Assembly (NCBI RefSeq): GCF_010692725.1
Contig: NZ_JAAFZB010000096.1
Coordinates: 496,001-560,000 of the forward strand
Direction of reading: 5' to 3'
From: Flavihumibacter soli
GTDB lineage: Bacteria > Bacteroidota > Bacteroidia > Sphingobacteriales > Sphingobacteriaceae
Length of the DNA: 64,000 bases
The notes under the pieces were generated by a model, which did no database searches, was not told the DNA's origin, and saw only the letters and a program-made list of their open reading frames with translations. Numbering within the stretch: position 1 is the first letter of the stretch; every line of letters begins with the position of its first letter. Both the position numbers and the translations under genes were made by a program. This document shows positions 41,735-51,900 of the stretch, in pieces.

Positions 41735-44539
41735 CTAATTACTTATTCTTTGGCTCAGGAACTTCCCGGTATATGAGTCCTGATCTTTGACCAAATTCTC
41801 AGGGGTTCCTTCGAATACTAAGGTACCTCCTTTATCGCCTCCCTCAGGGCCGATGTCAATCACCCAATCAGCACTTTTAATAACGTCCATATTATGCTCA
41901 ATCACAATAATTGTGTTCCCCTGTTCTATCAGGGCATTAAAAGACTTAAGCAGCTTCTTGATATCATGAAAATGCAGACCTGTTGTCGGCTCATCGAAAA
42001 TAAACAGGGTTTTACTGCTATTATTTCCTTTTATAAGGAATGACGCCAATTTGATCCGCTGAGCCTCGCCACCGGAAAGAGTATTCGATGATTGTCCTAA
42101 ATGCACGTAGCCCAGGCCTACATCCACAAGGGGACGCAGTTTGCTTATGATCTTTGACTCAGACTCAAAGAAGTCCAGCGCTTCATCAATGGTCATATCA
42201 AGCACTTCTGACACATTCTTATCCCGGTAGGTTATATCCAGCACATGTTGTTTAAATCGTTTGCCGTTGCAAGCTTCGCAAGGCAGAAAAATATCTGCCA
42301 TAAATTGCATCTCGATCTTCACTTCGCCTTCGCCCTGACAAACATCGCATCGTCCGCCTTCCACATTGAAAGAAAAAGCAGCTGGCTTTAATCCCGCTGA
42401 TTTAGCGGATGCCTGCGCTGCGTAAAGGTTTCTGATCTCATCCCAGGCTTTAACATAGGTTACCGGATTCGATCTCGATGAACGGCCTATGGGGTTCTGG
42501 TCTACGATTTCTACCTGCTCTATTTTATTATAATCTCCTTCAATGCTATCATAGGAGCCGGTTTGTTCGCCGGAATAATTCCCTATCGCTTTTTGAACCG
42601 CGGGTTGAAGTATACGTTTTACCAGTGATGTCTTACCTGAACCTGAGACGCCGGTGACAACTGTTAAAATGTTGAGAGGAAATTTGACGTTGAGATCCTT
42701 CAGATTATTTTCCCTTGCGCCCTTCACCTCGATAAAGTCATGCCATTTACGTCGCTGCAAAGGAATGTCAATATTGACCTCGCCGCTCAGGTAACGGCCC
42801 GTCAGGCTGTTCTTATCCTTTAATATCTCATTGAATGTTCCGGTAAACACCAGGTGTCCGCCATGTGTTCCTGCCTCAGGCCCGATATCAATAATATGAT
42901 CTGCGGCATGCATGATCTCTTCTTCATGTTCAACCACTAAGACGGTATTCCCTACATCCCGCAGCGATTTCAATACACCAATCAGCCTGTGCGTATCGCG
43001 GGGATGCAAACCGATGCTCGGTTCATCCAACACATAGATTGAACCCACCAGGGAACTGCCAAGTGATGTTGCAAGATTGATCCGTTGCGATTCTCCGCCG
43101 GATAGTGTATTTGACAGGCGGTTGAGCGTAAGGTAACTTAAACCGACATCGTTCAGAAATTGGATCCGGCTGTTTATTTCCAGTAATAATCGCTTGCTTA
43201 TCTTTTGCTGGGTAGGGTTCAATTCTATCTCCTCGAAAAACTGCAGCGCCTTATCGAGCGGCATCAACACAATATCTGTAATCGACCTGCCGGAAATCTT
43301 CACGTACGAGGCGTCCTTGCGCAGACGACTTCCAAGGCATTCCGGACAAGTGGTTTTTCCGCGGTAGCGCGAAAGCATCACACGATATTGTATTTTATAA
43401 GTTTGAGTTTCAAGCTCTTTAAAAAACTCATCAAGGCCCCTGAAATATTGGTTACCCGTCCAGAGTAATTTCTTTTGTTCCGGAGTGAGCTGATTATAGG
43501 AACGGTGAATTGGAAAATCAAACTTCAGCGCAGTTTTGACCAGCTTGTCCAACCATTCTTTCATCTTCTCACCACGCCATGGTGCAATAGCACCGTCATA
43601 AACAGACTTGCTTTTATCAGGAATCACCAGGTCTTCGTCGATGCCAATTACCTTTCCGTAACCTTCACATAGCTTGCAGGCACCATACGGATTATTGAAA
43701 CTGAAAAAGTTAGGATTAGGTTCTTCGAAACGCAGACCATCAAGTTCAAAACGGTCGCAAAAGTGGTGAACATTACCATTCTCTTCTATAATACAGTCAC
43801 CCTTCCCCTCAAAGAAAGCCGTCTGGACAGAGTCTGCTGCCCGGCTAAGCGTTTCATCATCACTGGCAACTGTTAATCGGTCAATAACGATCGTTACTTT
43901 CGTTTCATCCTCCAGCTTCTGACTCGTTATAGACTGGTCTTCCAGAACATCCTCTATTTTTGATAAAGTACCGTCGACCTGAACCCTCACAAAGCCTTTC
44001 TGAAGAAGTACCGCAAGTTCTTCCTTTAAAGAACGGTTGTTATGCGGATACAAGGGGCAGAGAATGGTGACGGTAGACTCTTCCGGAAGTTGGGAAATAA
44101 AGTCAACGACATCCGTGACCGTATCCTTCTTAACTTCTGTCCCCGATACCGGCGAGTATGTTTTACCGATCCGCGAATAGAGAAGCTTCAGGTAATCATA
44201 TATCTCTGTAGACGTACCAACAGTAGAACGAGGATTGCTGGTGATGACCTTTTGCTCGATAGCGATTGCCGGCGCGATCCCTTTTATATAATCGACATCA
44301 GGCTTATTCATACGACCCATAAACTGTCGGGCATACGAAGAAAGACTCTCGACATAGCGCCTCTGCCCTTCGGCATACAAGGTATCAAATGCAAGTGAGG
44401 ATTTTCCAGAACCCGACATTCCGGTGATGACAACCAGTTTATTTTTCGGGATAGCTACGTCAATATTTTTTAGATTATGAACCCGTGCTCCTTTAATAAT
44501 AATATGTTTTCGGGGATCCTTTTCCTCTTCCTTACCCAT
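41735..44539 (-). CDS. uvrA: Excinuclease ABC subunit A
   Basis: UvrA recognises DNA damage and loads UvrB in nucleotide excision repair. The 934-aa protein has two ABC ATPase modules: [23 protein letters not shown] with signature [12 protein letters not shown] in the first, and [11 protein letters not shown] with [12 protein letters not shown] in the second. The zinc-binding motifs [23 protein letters not shown] and [16 protein letters not shown] with CEACNGKRF are intact. It stands alone with a 232-bp gap to the divergent sigma factor gene. Confidence 0.98.
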   Translation of the reverse strand: MGKEEEKDPRKHIIIKGARVHNLKNIDVAIPKNKLVVITGMSGSGKSSLAFDTLYAEGQRRYVESLSSYARQFMGRMNKPDVDYIKGIAPAIAIEQKVITSNPRSTVGTSTEIYDYLKLLYSRIGKTYSPVSGTEVKKDTVTDVVDFISQLPEESTVTILCPLYPHNNRSLKEELAVLLQKGFVRVQVDGTLSKIEDVLEDQSITSQKLEDETKVTIVIDRLTVASDDETLSRAADSVQTAFFEGKGDCIIEENGNVHHFCDRFELDGLRFEEPNPNFFSFNNPYGACKLCEGYGKVIGIDEDLVIPDKSKSVYDGAIAPWRGEKMKEWLDKLVKTALKFDFPIHRSYNQLTPEQKKLLWTGNQYFRGLDEFFKELETQTYKIQYRVMLSRYRGKTTCPECLGSRLRKDASYVKISGRSITDIVLMPLDKALQFFEEIELNPTQQKISKRLLLEINSRIQFLNDVGLSYLTLNRLSNTLSGGESQRINLATSLGSSLVGSIYVLDEPSIGLHPRDTHRLIGVLKSLRDVGNTVLVVEHEEEIMHAADHIIDIGPEAGTHGGHLVFTGTFNEILKDKNSLTGRYLSGEVNIDIPLQRRKWHDFIEVKGARENNLKDLNVKFPLNILTVVTGVSGSGKTSLVKRILQPAVQKAIGNYSGEQTGSYDSIEGDYNKIEQVEIVDQNPIGRSSRSNPVTYVKAWDEIRNLYAAQASAKSAGLKPAAFSFNVEGGRCDVCQGEGEVKIEMQFMADIFLPCEACNGKRFKQHVLDITYRDKNVSEVLDMTIDEALDFFESESKIISKLRPLVDVGLGYVHLGQSSNTLSGGEAQRIKLASFLIKGNNSSKTLFIFDEPTTGLHFHDIKKLLKSFNALIEQGNTIIVIEHNMDVIKSADWVIDIGPEGGDKGGTLVFEGTPENLVKDQDSYTGKFLSQRISN

Positions 44540-44771
44540 GTATAAATTCTAAACTGCCTGTAAATCCGTTTTTTAATAATTCTTGTAACTTGCTGTTTGC
44601 AAAAATACGCCTATATGATCTCATATCGATGATTTAAGAAAATTTCTTTGAAATGGGGAAAATTTTTGGTTCTTTTGATGTGAAATATAAAAATATACAC
44701 CTTAAAAACAGGAGATTAACTATCGCATAAATTCTACATAGAACACTTATAAATTAAGGGGAAATTTAAAG

Positions 44772-45365
44772 TTGAGTACTATGAAAATCCATTTGGAGAG
44801 CGATCAGGATTTGATCCATCAGTATATTTCAGGACAAGAGTCAAGCCTGGAAGAGCTGATCAGGCGTTACAAATCCAAAGTCTACACTTCTATATACCTG
44901 TTAGTTAAAGACACTTATCTTGCCGAGGACATTTTTCAGGATACATTTATCAAAGTAATCGCCACACTGAAAGCCGGGAAATACAATGAGGAAGGGAAAT
45001 TTCTTCCCTGGGTCATGCGTATTGCCCATAATTTAGTTATTGATTACTTCCGGCGGGAAAAGCGGACACCAGTTGTTACCAATGTAGACGGATTTGACAT
45101 TTTTGAAGTGTTACACTTCAACGAGGAAAGTATGGAAGATAGAATGGTAAGAGAACAGACACATAAAGATCTTAAGGGTCTTATCCATCTTTTACCATCC
45201 GAACAGAAAGAAGTCTTGATTATGCGCCATTATGGTGAGTTAAGCTTTAAAGAGATAGCTGACATTACCGGCGTAAGTATCAATACCGCTCTGGGTCGTA
45301 TGAGATACGCATTGAACAATCTTCGGAAGATGATAACCTCTAAGGAATTAAGTTTAAAAAACTAA
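44772..45365 (+). CDS. RNA polymerase ECF-type sigma factor
   Basis: Region 2 is visible as EELIRRYKSKVYTSIYLLVKD, AEDIFQDTFIKVI and WVMRIAHNLVIDYFRREKR. Region 4 is LLPSEQKEVLIMRHYGELSFKEIADITGVSINTALGRMRYAL (in parts). The start is uncertain: TTG 44772 gives MSTMKIHLES (197 aa), while ATG 44781 gives MKIHLES (194 aa). It is followed after 98 bp by a small acidic protein gene, which is the kind of place where a regulator might sit, but no classical anti-sigma factor with a membrane helix is there. Confidence 0.94.
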   Translation: MSTMKIHLESDQDLIHQYISGQESSLEELIRRYKSKVYTSIYLLVKDTYLAEDIFQDTFIKVIATLKAGKYNEEGKFLPWVMRIAHNLVIDYFRREKRTPVVTNVDGFDIFEVLHFNEESMEDRMVREQTHKDLKGLIHLLPSEQKEVLIMRHYGELSFKEIADITGVSINTALGRMRYALNNLRKMITSKELSLKN

Positions 45366-45463
45366 CCAACAAAGGTTTAAAATAAAATTTGGTTAAATTA
45401 AAATATTGGCTAAACATTTGCGTTTTGATTTTAATTATATTAAGTATATAATTAACCCTCAAG

Positions 45464-45661
45464 ATGCTTATGATTAAAACTTCTACAAAAACTATTAACT
45501 CTTTACCCGAAGACAAGGCTACTATTAGTGAAGCTACTGAAGATCTTGGTGAAGAAGAACTATCGTTCTATACTTCTATTAAGAAAGATTTAGCAAAACT
45601 GGAAGTAAATCCTAAGGACTCTGTCATCGACAAGATCCTGAGTTATTCACGATCTTTGTAA
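45464..45661 (+). CDS. Small acidic protein downstream of the sigma factor
   Basis: The 65-aa soluble protein is acidic and ends with a short helical motif, DSVIDKILSYSRSL. A second in-frame ATG lies two codons downstream. It follows the ECF sigma factor and is closed by a strong terminator, so it is probably real and co-transcribed. I recall similar short proteins after this sigma factor in Pedobacter relatives, ending in IL-Y-SKSL-like sequence, but no function is known to me. Confidence 0.75.
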   Translation: MLMIKTSTKTINSLPEDKATISEATEDLGEEELSFYTSIKKDLAKLEVNPKDSVIDKILSYSRSL

Positions 45662-45671
45662 AGACTTAGAA

Positions 45672-45706
45672 TATAAACCCCCTTATGATGAGGGGGTTTA
45701 TATTTT
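45672..45706 (+). terminator. Intrinsic terminator after the sigma factor unit
   Basis: TATAAACCCCCT (45672-45683) pairs perfectly with AGGGGGTTTATA (45691-45702) and is followed by TTTTC. It ends the sigma factor/small protein transcript before nth. Confidence 0.88.
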
Positions 45707-45754
45707 CTACAGGTTACAATTCCGATTCGTCATCCTTTAAGCTATTTTTGTCAG

Positions 45755-46498
45755 ATGCTTAGAAGAGACCGTTACAAAGCTTTTGTCGAATATTTTTCTA
45801 CCCATCAACCGGAAGCTGAAACTGAACTCGTTTATTCCAACACTTATGAACTGCTTGTAGCAGTAATTCTTTCTGCGCAGTGCACCGATAAAAGAATTAA
45901 TCTGGTCACTCCGAATTTTTTCCAACGCTATCCGGACGTCATTAGTCTTTCACACGCTACTCAGGAAGAAGTATTTGAGCTGATCAGAAGTGTCAGTTAT
46001 CCCAATAATAAATCGAAACATCTTCTTGGAATGGCCCGCATGCTAATGAACGATTTCCATGGCGAGATTCCATCGACCGTTGAAGACCTCCAAAAGCTAC
46101 CGGGAGTAGGCCGAAAGACTGCCAATGTTATTGTGTCCGTTATATATAATGCCCCTGCTATGGCGGTTGATACGCATGTATTCAGGGTGGCTAACCGAAT
46201 AGGCCTGACACAGAATGCCCTTACCCCGCTGGCTGTAGAAAAACAACTGGTGAAATTTCTGCCAGAGGAACTGATCTATATTGCCCATCACTGGCTGATT
46301 CTGCATGGCCGTTACATATGCGTGGCGCGTAACCCTAAGTGTGAGATCTGCCCCCTAACCCATTTTTGCAAGTATTACCAGCAATTGCAAACTCCCTCGG
46401 GATTAAGAAGGCTTGAAACGGAGAAAAGAAAAAAGATCAGATTACAACAACAAAAAAAGATCGCCGCCCAACTAAAAAAGATAGAAGTACAGGAATAA
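45755..46498 (+). CDS. nth: Endonuclease III (DNA glycosylase/AP lyase)
   Basis: Nth removes oxidised pyrimidines in base excision repair. The 247-aa protein has SAQCTDKRINLVTP in the N-terminal half, the helix-hairpin-helix LPGVGRKTANVIVSV with the catalytic lysine near residue 120, and the catalytic aspartate in AVDTHVFRVANRIG. The 4Fe-4S motif CVARNPKCEICPLTHFC (C-x6-C-x2-C-x5-C) is intact. A basic coiled tail of about 30 residues extends beyond the usual end. Confidence 0.96.
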   Translation: MLRRDRYKAFVEYFSTHQPEAETELVYSNTYELLVAVILSAQCTDKRINLVTPNFFQRYPDVISLSHATQEEVFELIRSVSYPNNKSKHLLGMARMLMNDFHGEIPSTVEDLQKLPGVGRKTANVIVSVIYNAPAMAVDTHVFRVANRIGLTQNALTPLAVEKQLVKFLPEELIYIAHHWLILHGRYICVARNPKCEICPLTHFCKYYQQLQTPSGLRRLETEKRKKIRLQQQKKIAAQLKKIEVQE

Positions 46499-46573
46499 AT
46501 GACACCTATATTGGTAAATTTATTAATAACTTCATGAGGTTGAATTAAAGCTATAAAATGATAATATTTTTAG

Positions 46574-46581
46574 TATTTTTG
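46574..46581 (+). promoter_or_regulatory. Candidate -7 promoter box of recA
   Basis: TATTTTTG matches TAnnTTTG and would give a leader of about 34 bases before the recA ATG at 46622. The expected -33 TTG is not at the usual spacing. No LexA-type palindrome is obvious. Confidence 0.4.
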
Positions 46582-46621
46582 ACACCAAAGAAATAAAGAA
46601 AAGACACACAAAACTAATATA

Positions 46622-47632
46622 ATGAGCAATACAGATAAACTAAAAGCCCTTCAACTGACGCTTGATAAACTTGAAAAATCCTACGGTAAAGGCACAATTA
46701 TGAAATTGGGTGATACGGCGATAGAGGCGGTTGAATCAATTTCAACAGGTTCACTGGGCCTGGATATCGCTTTAGGCATTGGCGGCTTACCAAAGGGACG
46801 CGTTATTGAAATTTATGGCCCTGAATCATCCGGTAAAACGACCCTTGCCATTCATGCCATAGCTGAAGCTCAGAAAAAAGGCGGGATCGCTGCTTTCATT
46901 GATGCGGAACACGCTTTTGATAAATATTACGCAAAAAAATTAGGAGTTGATGTTGAGAACCTGCTTATTTCACAACCGGACAACGGCGAGCAGGCTCTGG
47001 AGATTGCAGATAATCTTATTCGTTCGGGTGCAATAGATATCATTGTGATCGACTCGGTTGCTGCCCTAGTTCCTAAGGCTGAAATTGAAGGTGAGATGGG
47101 TGATTCTAAAATGGGCCTTCAGGCTCGTTTAATGTCCCAAGCCTTGCGTAAACTGACCGGTACAATTTCCAAAACAGGCTGTTGCTGTATTTTCATCAAC
47201 CAGCTGCGCGAGAAGATCGGCGTTATGTTTGGAAATCCTGAAACAACAACCGGAGGTAATGCATTGAAGTTCTATGCTTCTGTCAGGCTTGATATTCGCC
47301 GCATTTCCCAGATCAAAGATTCGGACGAAGTTTCGGGAAATCGTGTAAAAGTGAAAATTGTTAAAAATAAAGTTGCACCGCCTTTCCGCATAGCGGAATT
47401 CGATATCATGTTCGGACAGGGAATTTCGAAGGCTGGAGAGATCATTGATCTTGGTGTTGAATTTGATATCGTTAAAAAATCAGGCTCCTGGTTCAGCTAC
47501 GGCGATACTAAATTAGGGCAGGGACGTGATGCGGTAAAGCAGCTTATCCTGGATAATCCGGACCTGATGGACGAACTGGAAGCACGTATCCGGGCAGTGG
47601 TTACCGGCGACCTGCTGGAAGAAAAAGTATAG
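46622..47632 (+). CDS. recA: Recombinase RecA
   Basis: RecA forms filaments on single-stranded DNA for strand exchange and the SOS response. The 336-aa protein has Walker [16 protein letters not shown] near residue 66, the [18 protein letters not shown] segment, Walker B-type [22 protein letters not shown], and the [22 protein letters not shown] loop. The C-terminal domain is shorter and less acidic than in E. coli. It has its own terminator. Confidence 0.98.
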   Translation: MSNTDKLKALQLTLDKLEKSYGKGTIMKLGDTAIEAVESISTGSLGLDIALGIGGLPKGRVIEIYGPESSGKTTLAIHAIAEAQKKGGIAAFIDAEHAFDKYYAKKLGVDVENLLISQPDNGEQALEIADNLIRSGAIDIIVIDSVAALVPKAEIEGEMGDSKMGLQARLMSQALRKLTGTISKTGCCCIFINQLREKIGVMFGNPETTTGGNALKFYASVRLDIRRISQIKDSDEVSGNRVKVKIVKNKVAPPFRIAEFDIMFGQGISKAGEIIDLGVEFDIVKKSGSWFSYGDTKLGQGRDAVKQLILDNPDLMDELEARIRAVVTGDLLEEKV

Positions 47633-47650
47633 TTTCAGCTTCTTATATTA

Positions 47651-47695
47651 CAAAGCAAAAAGGCCGTCTTTTATAAAGACGGCCTTTTGCTTTGT
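47651..47695. terminator. Bidirectional terminator downstream of recA
   Basis: The long inverted repeat CAAAGCAAAAAGGCCGTCTT and its complement AAGACGGCCTTTTGCTTTG has a strong GC core and T-rich 3' sides on both strands. It ends recA 20 bp after its stop. Confidence 0.88.
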
Positions 47696-47767
47696 AAGGA
47701 AGTTTGTACTCATCAAACAGGATAATATTTCGGGCATACATCTTTAGGCCTGGTAGTACTCAGGTAG

Positions 47768-47798
47768 AGGTTAGTCCACTAAATTAGCGGACTAACCT
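47768..47798. other. Perfect inverted repeat without a T-run
   Basis: AGGTTAGTCC (47768-47777) and GGACTAACCT (47789-47798) pair over 10 bp with an 11-base loop ACTAAATTAGC. No T-run follows on either strand. It lies between recA and tsaD in non-coding DNA, so it may be a protein-binding site or a remnant. Confidence 0.5.
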
Positions 47799-47882
47799 TA
47801 ACATGGTCTAAACAAATCTTATAACTGGTATCAGTTCAACAATGGTTAAGCCGTCAAGAAACTAGATATCAGCGGCACCTAA

Positions 47883-48884
47883 TCAGAATGGCATTCGGGA
47901 TAAAGGTGCGACGTTTTGCCCGGTAAATTCCTTGTTAAGATATTTGAAATACCCAGCCATCGCTATCATAGCCGCGTTGTCAGTACAGTATTCAAATTTT
48001 GGAATGAAAACTTTCCAGTTGTTCTCATCGGCCATGGCTTCCAATGCCTTACGAAGGCCGGAATTCGCGGAAACCCCACCTGCGATAGCGATATGGCGGA
48101 TTTGATGCTGGCGTGCAGCCTTTGTTAATTTATTGAGCAGTATGGATATGATTCGCCCCTGAACGGAAGCACAAATATCGGCAAGATTCTGATTCAGAAA
48201 TTCAGGATCTTCTTTCAGTCGATCTCTCACGAAATACAAGATAGAGGTCTTCAAACCACTGAAACTGAAATCGAGACCGGGAATTTGGGGTTCCGGGAAT
48301 TTGAAGGCACCGGGATTTCCGGATTGCGCATATCGATCGATCAGCGGCCCCCCAGGATAAGGCAGACCAAGAATCTTGGCAGTTTTGTCGAAAGCTTCAC
48401 CGGCCGCATCGTCAAGAGTTTGCCCGATGACCTCCATATCAAAATAATTCCTCACCAGGACGATCTGGGTATGTCCGCCTGAAACGGTAAGACACAGGAA
48501 GGGGAATTCCGGTTTATCTTCATCAATAAAGTGCGCCAGGATATGAGCCTGCATATGATTTACTTCAATTAACGGCAGGCTATTTGCCAAAGCAAATCCT
48601 TTTGCAAAGGAAGTACCGACCAGCAGAGACCCGAGCAAACCAGGTCCACGGGTAAAAGCTATCGCATCAATATCATTTTTGTGTATTTTAGCAATTGAAA
48701 TGGCTTCATGAACCGCCGGCACAATGTTCTGCTGATGTACCCTGGAGGCAAGTTCGGGTACGACACCTCCGTAATGCTGATGCACCAGCTGATTGGCAAT
48801 TACGTTTGATGAAATTTTTCCATCGATAAATATGGATGCAGAAGTATCATCACAAGAGGACTCAATACCGAGAATTATAGCCAA
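47883..48884 (-). CDS. tsaD: tRNA N6-adenosine threonylcarbamoyltransferase TsaD
   Basis: TsaD transfers threonylcarbamoyl to A37 of ANN-decoding tRNAs together with TsaB and TsaE. The family N-terminus AIILGIESSCDDTSASIF follows a TTG at 48884, giving 333 aa. An upstream extension to 48938 would add 18 residues without homology and run into the divergent gene, so TTG is preferred. Metal-binding histidines are in VNHMQAHILAHF and the ATP-binding motif in LCLTVSGGHTQIVLV. The conserved GGVSANSGLR and DNAAMIAMAG are near the end. Confidence 0.95.
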   Translation of the reverse strand: MAIILGIESSCDDTSASIFIDGKISSNVIANQLVHQHYGGVVPELASRVHQQNIVPAVHEAISIAKIHKNDIDAIAFTRGPGLLGSLLVGTSFAKGFALANSLPLIEVNHMQAHILAHFIDEDKPEFPFLCLTVSGGHTQIVLVRNYFDMEVIGQTLDDAAGEAFDKTAKILGLPYPGGPLIDRYAQSGNPGAFKFPEPQIPGLDFSFSGLKTSILYFVRDRLKEDPEFLNQNLADICASVQGRIISILLNKLTKAARQHQIRHIAIAGGVSANSGLRKALEAMADENNWKVFIPKFEYCTDNAAMIAMAGYFKYLNKEFTGQNVAPLSRMPF

Positions 48885-48906
48885 AACTGAATAATTTAAA
48901 TATTGT

Positions 48907-51900
48907 TTGTCTGTTGATTTAAAGCACAAAACTATCAAAAAACTACTTAAAATAACTTTGTGGGTGCTGGCAACAGTGATATTATTGTTTGCGGCATTAA
49001 TCTTTTCTCTTCAATTTAAGCCAGTACAAACCTATGTGGCGAAAAAAGTAGCCAAATATCTTTCCGGTGAACTAAAAACACGGGTGGAAGTTGAAAGCCT
49101 TTACATCAAACCGTTTAAGTCCCTCGTTCTTGAAGGGCTCTATATCGAAGACCAGGAAAAGGACACATTACTTTTTTCACCCAAGTTTACCGTTGATATT
49201 GACACGTTTTCTTTAAAGGTCCGGAAACTTAGCATTAATACTGCGCGGATGGACAACGGTAAATTCTATCTGAAACAATACAAGGATAGTACAACCAACC
49301 TGGAGTTCATCATTAATTATTTCGACACCGGCACGACCACTCCGAAGAAAAAACCCCGGAAGCCATATGATATTACCTTCGGGAAGCTCGTGTTGAATAA
49401 CATTGCTTTTAAGTACAGGAACTTCAATAACAATAGTGTTATTAAAGGGATCAATTTCAATGACATTGATCTTCGAAACCTGAACGCGAATATCATTGGT
49501 TTAGACACTAAGAAACACTTAGTGGCCGCTGAGTTCAACAATGTCAGTTTTCGTGAAAAAAGCGGTTTTTATCTGAAAAACCTGAGCACTAAAGCCACGA
49601 TAGACTCAAATCAGATGGAGTTTAAAAATCTCCTGCTCGAAACTGCCAATACAAGGCTGTCGGACTATCTGCTTTTCAAGTATGATTCACTTAAACACTT
49701 CAAAAAATTTGTCAGTAAGGTATATTTGAAAGCCCACCTGTCGAATTCCCGCATTTATGCTCCGGATATCGCGTACTTCAGTCCGCTTCTAAAAAACGCG
49801 AAGATCGATTTAAGGGCAGACGGTGATGTGAGTGGTTATGTAAACGATCTAAAGGCTCGGCAATTTTCGGTAAGGGCAGGAAAGGCTACATACCTGAAGG
49901 GAAACTTCAACATAAAAGGATTGCCGAAGATTAAGGAGACCTTGCTTGACCTGGATTTCACCCAGGTAGCGACGAATAAAAAAGACATCGATTTCATCAT
50001 AGCCCAGGCAACCGGTAAGAGTAAAGTTCTGACACCTGTAATACTGAAAAAATTCGGGAATATTAACTTCAAGGGCCGTTTCACCGGTTTTACCAATAAC
50101 TTCATCGCATACGGCGAATTTAAAACCGCTTTGGGAAGACTTGCTTCCGATATGCAGATGAAAATCCCTGTGAAGGGTACGCCTACCTACAGCGGCCTTG
50201 TAAAAGCGTACGACTTTAACCTGGGAGAGTTATTGAATCAAAGTACCCTTGGACGGACAACGCTGACAGCCAATGTCACCGGAAAGGGCTTCAATGTTAA
50301 ACAACTGAATGAGCAGATCAAAGGTGATATCACTTATTTTGATTTCAAAGGTTACCGGTATTCAAATATTAAGGTTAACGGCAGCTTTATAAATAATTTT
50401 TTCGATGGCCGCATTAATGTGAACGACAGGAATATTAAACTTGACTTTGATGGCGGAGTAAACCTGAATCCTAAGCTCCCGGTATTCAACTTCAGAGCGG
50501 TTTTACGCAGCGCTAACCTTCATAAGCTTAAACTGCTTAAAGACACCATTCAGGTAGACGCTGAATTCAATACTAATTTCACGGGCAATAACCTCGATAA
50601 CATCCAGGGGAATTTTAACATACAAAGTATTCGTTTAACCAATTCCGAACATTCCTTTGTGGTTGACTCTGTGGCATTGTCGGCTGTCGGCATTGGCAAG
50701 AACAGGGAGTTAAAGATCAATTCAGATATTCTTAATGCCAGTATTAAAGGTGAATATGATCTGAACACTCTTCCCTCCTATTTCAAATCTGTTGCAAAAA
50801 CCTACATTCCGTCTCTCGCTATTTCATATGTAAAACCAAAACCTCAGAATTTTCAGTTTAGCCTCGATTTAAAGTATTTCGAACCGATAAGCCTACTTTT
50901 TTTCCCACAGATAAAGATCCCGGAAGGAGCCAGTATGACCGGCTTGTTCAATTCAGTTGAAAACGTTGCCAACCTCAACGGCTTTGCGAAACTGATCACT
51001 TACAATAATATTAAAATAAACAATTTCATTCTTGACCAGACCACAACCCCCAAGGCTCTGAGTGTCTTCATAACATCCGATCGCATTGATATTACAGACA
51101 GCCTTTATATACAGAATATAAACATCGCCAATATATTAAAGAATGATAGTTTAAGCCTGAACATTAAGTTGTCTGATAAAAGTGCGGTCAATCAGCTCGA
51201 TTTAAACGGATTGGTCGAATTCCGTACTGTCGCTGATTCTGCCGCAATGTTAAGCCTGCTGCCTTCCGACGTAATTATTAACCGCGAAGTATGGCGTATC
51301 CAGGAAAAAGTTCGCCTTGGATTCGACAAGGGTAAAGTTATTGTCAAAGACTTTGAACTGTTCCGGGATAACCAGCTGCTTACGGTAAACGGCGTCATTT
51401 CTAAGGATCCCGCCGATGAACTTCTGGTCGGTTTCAACAAGTTTAAGCTGACCACCTTCAATCCGGTGACAAAGCCACTTGGAATTAACCTGAGAGGTGA
51501 ATTAAACGGCAGTGCAAAATTATCGGTCCTGGGTAAGAGCCCCAGCGTTGAAGCCGCACTCACTATCGATACATTAAACTTTAATAATATCCCGATCGGT
51601 GATCTTCACCTTGCAGCAAACCTTGATAATACCACGAGGCTGATCAATGTCGAAATGGACATCATCAATCAGAACCAGAAAACCCTCGATATAGTCGGCA
51701 CTTACAATGCGAACAGTGATAACGAAAGCCTGGATATGGACGTTCGAATGAAAGACAACGAAGTGGTAATCTTTCAGCCTTTTCTCAGGAAATTAGTTTC
51801 TAACTTAAAGGGCCGTGTCTCCGCGGATCTCAAAATCACCGGGCAGTTAACGAACCCGCGTATCAACGGTGACCTTAAACTATCAAATGCCGGCCTTACC

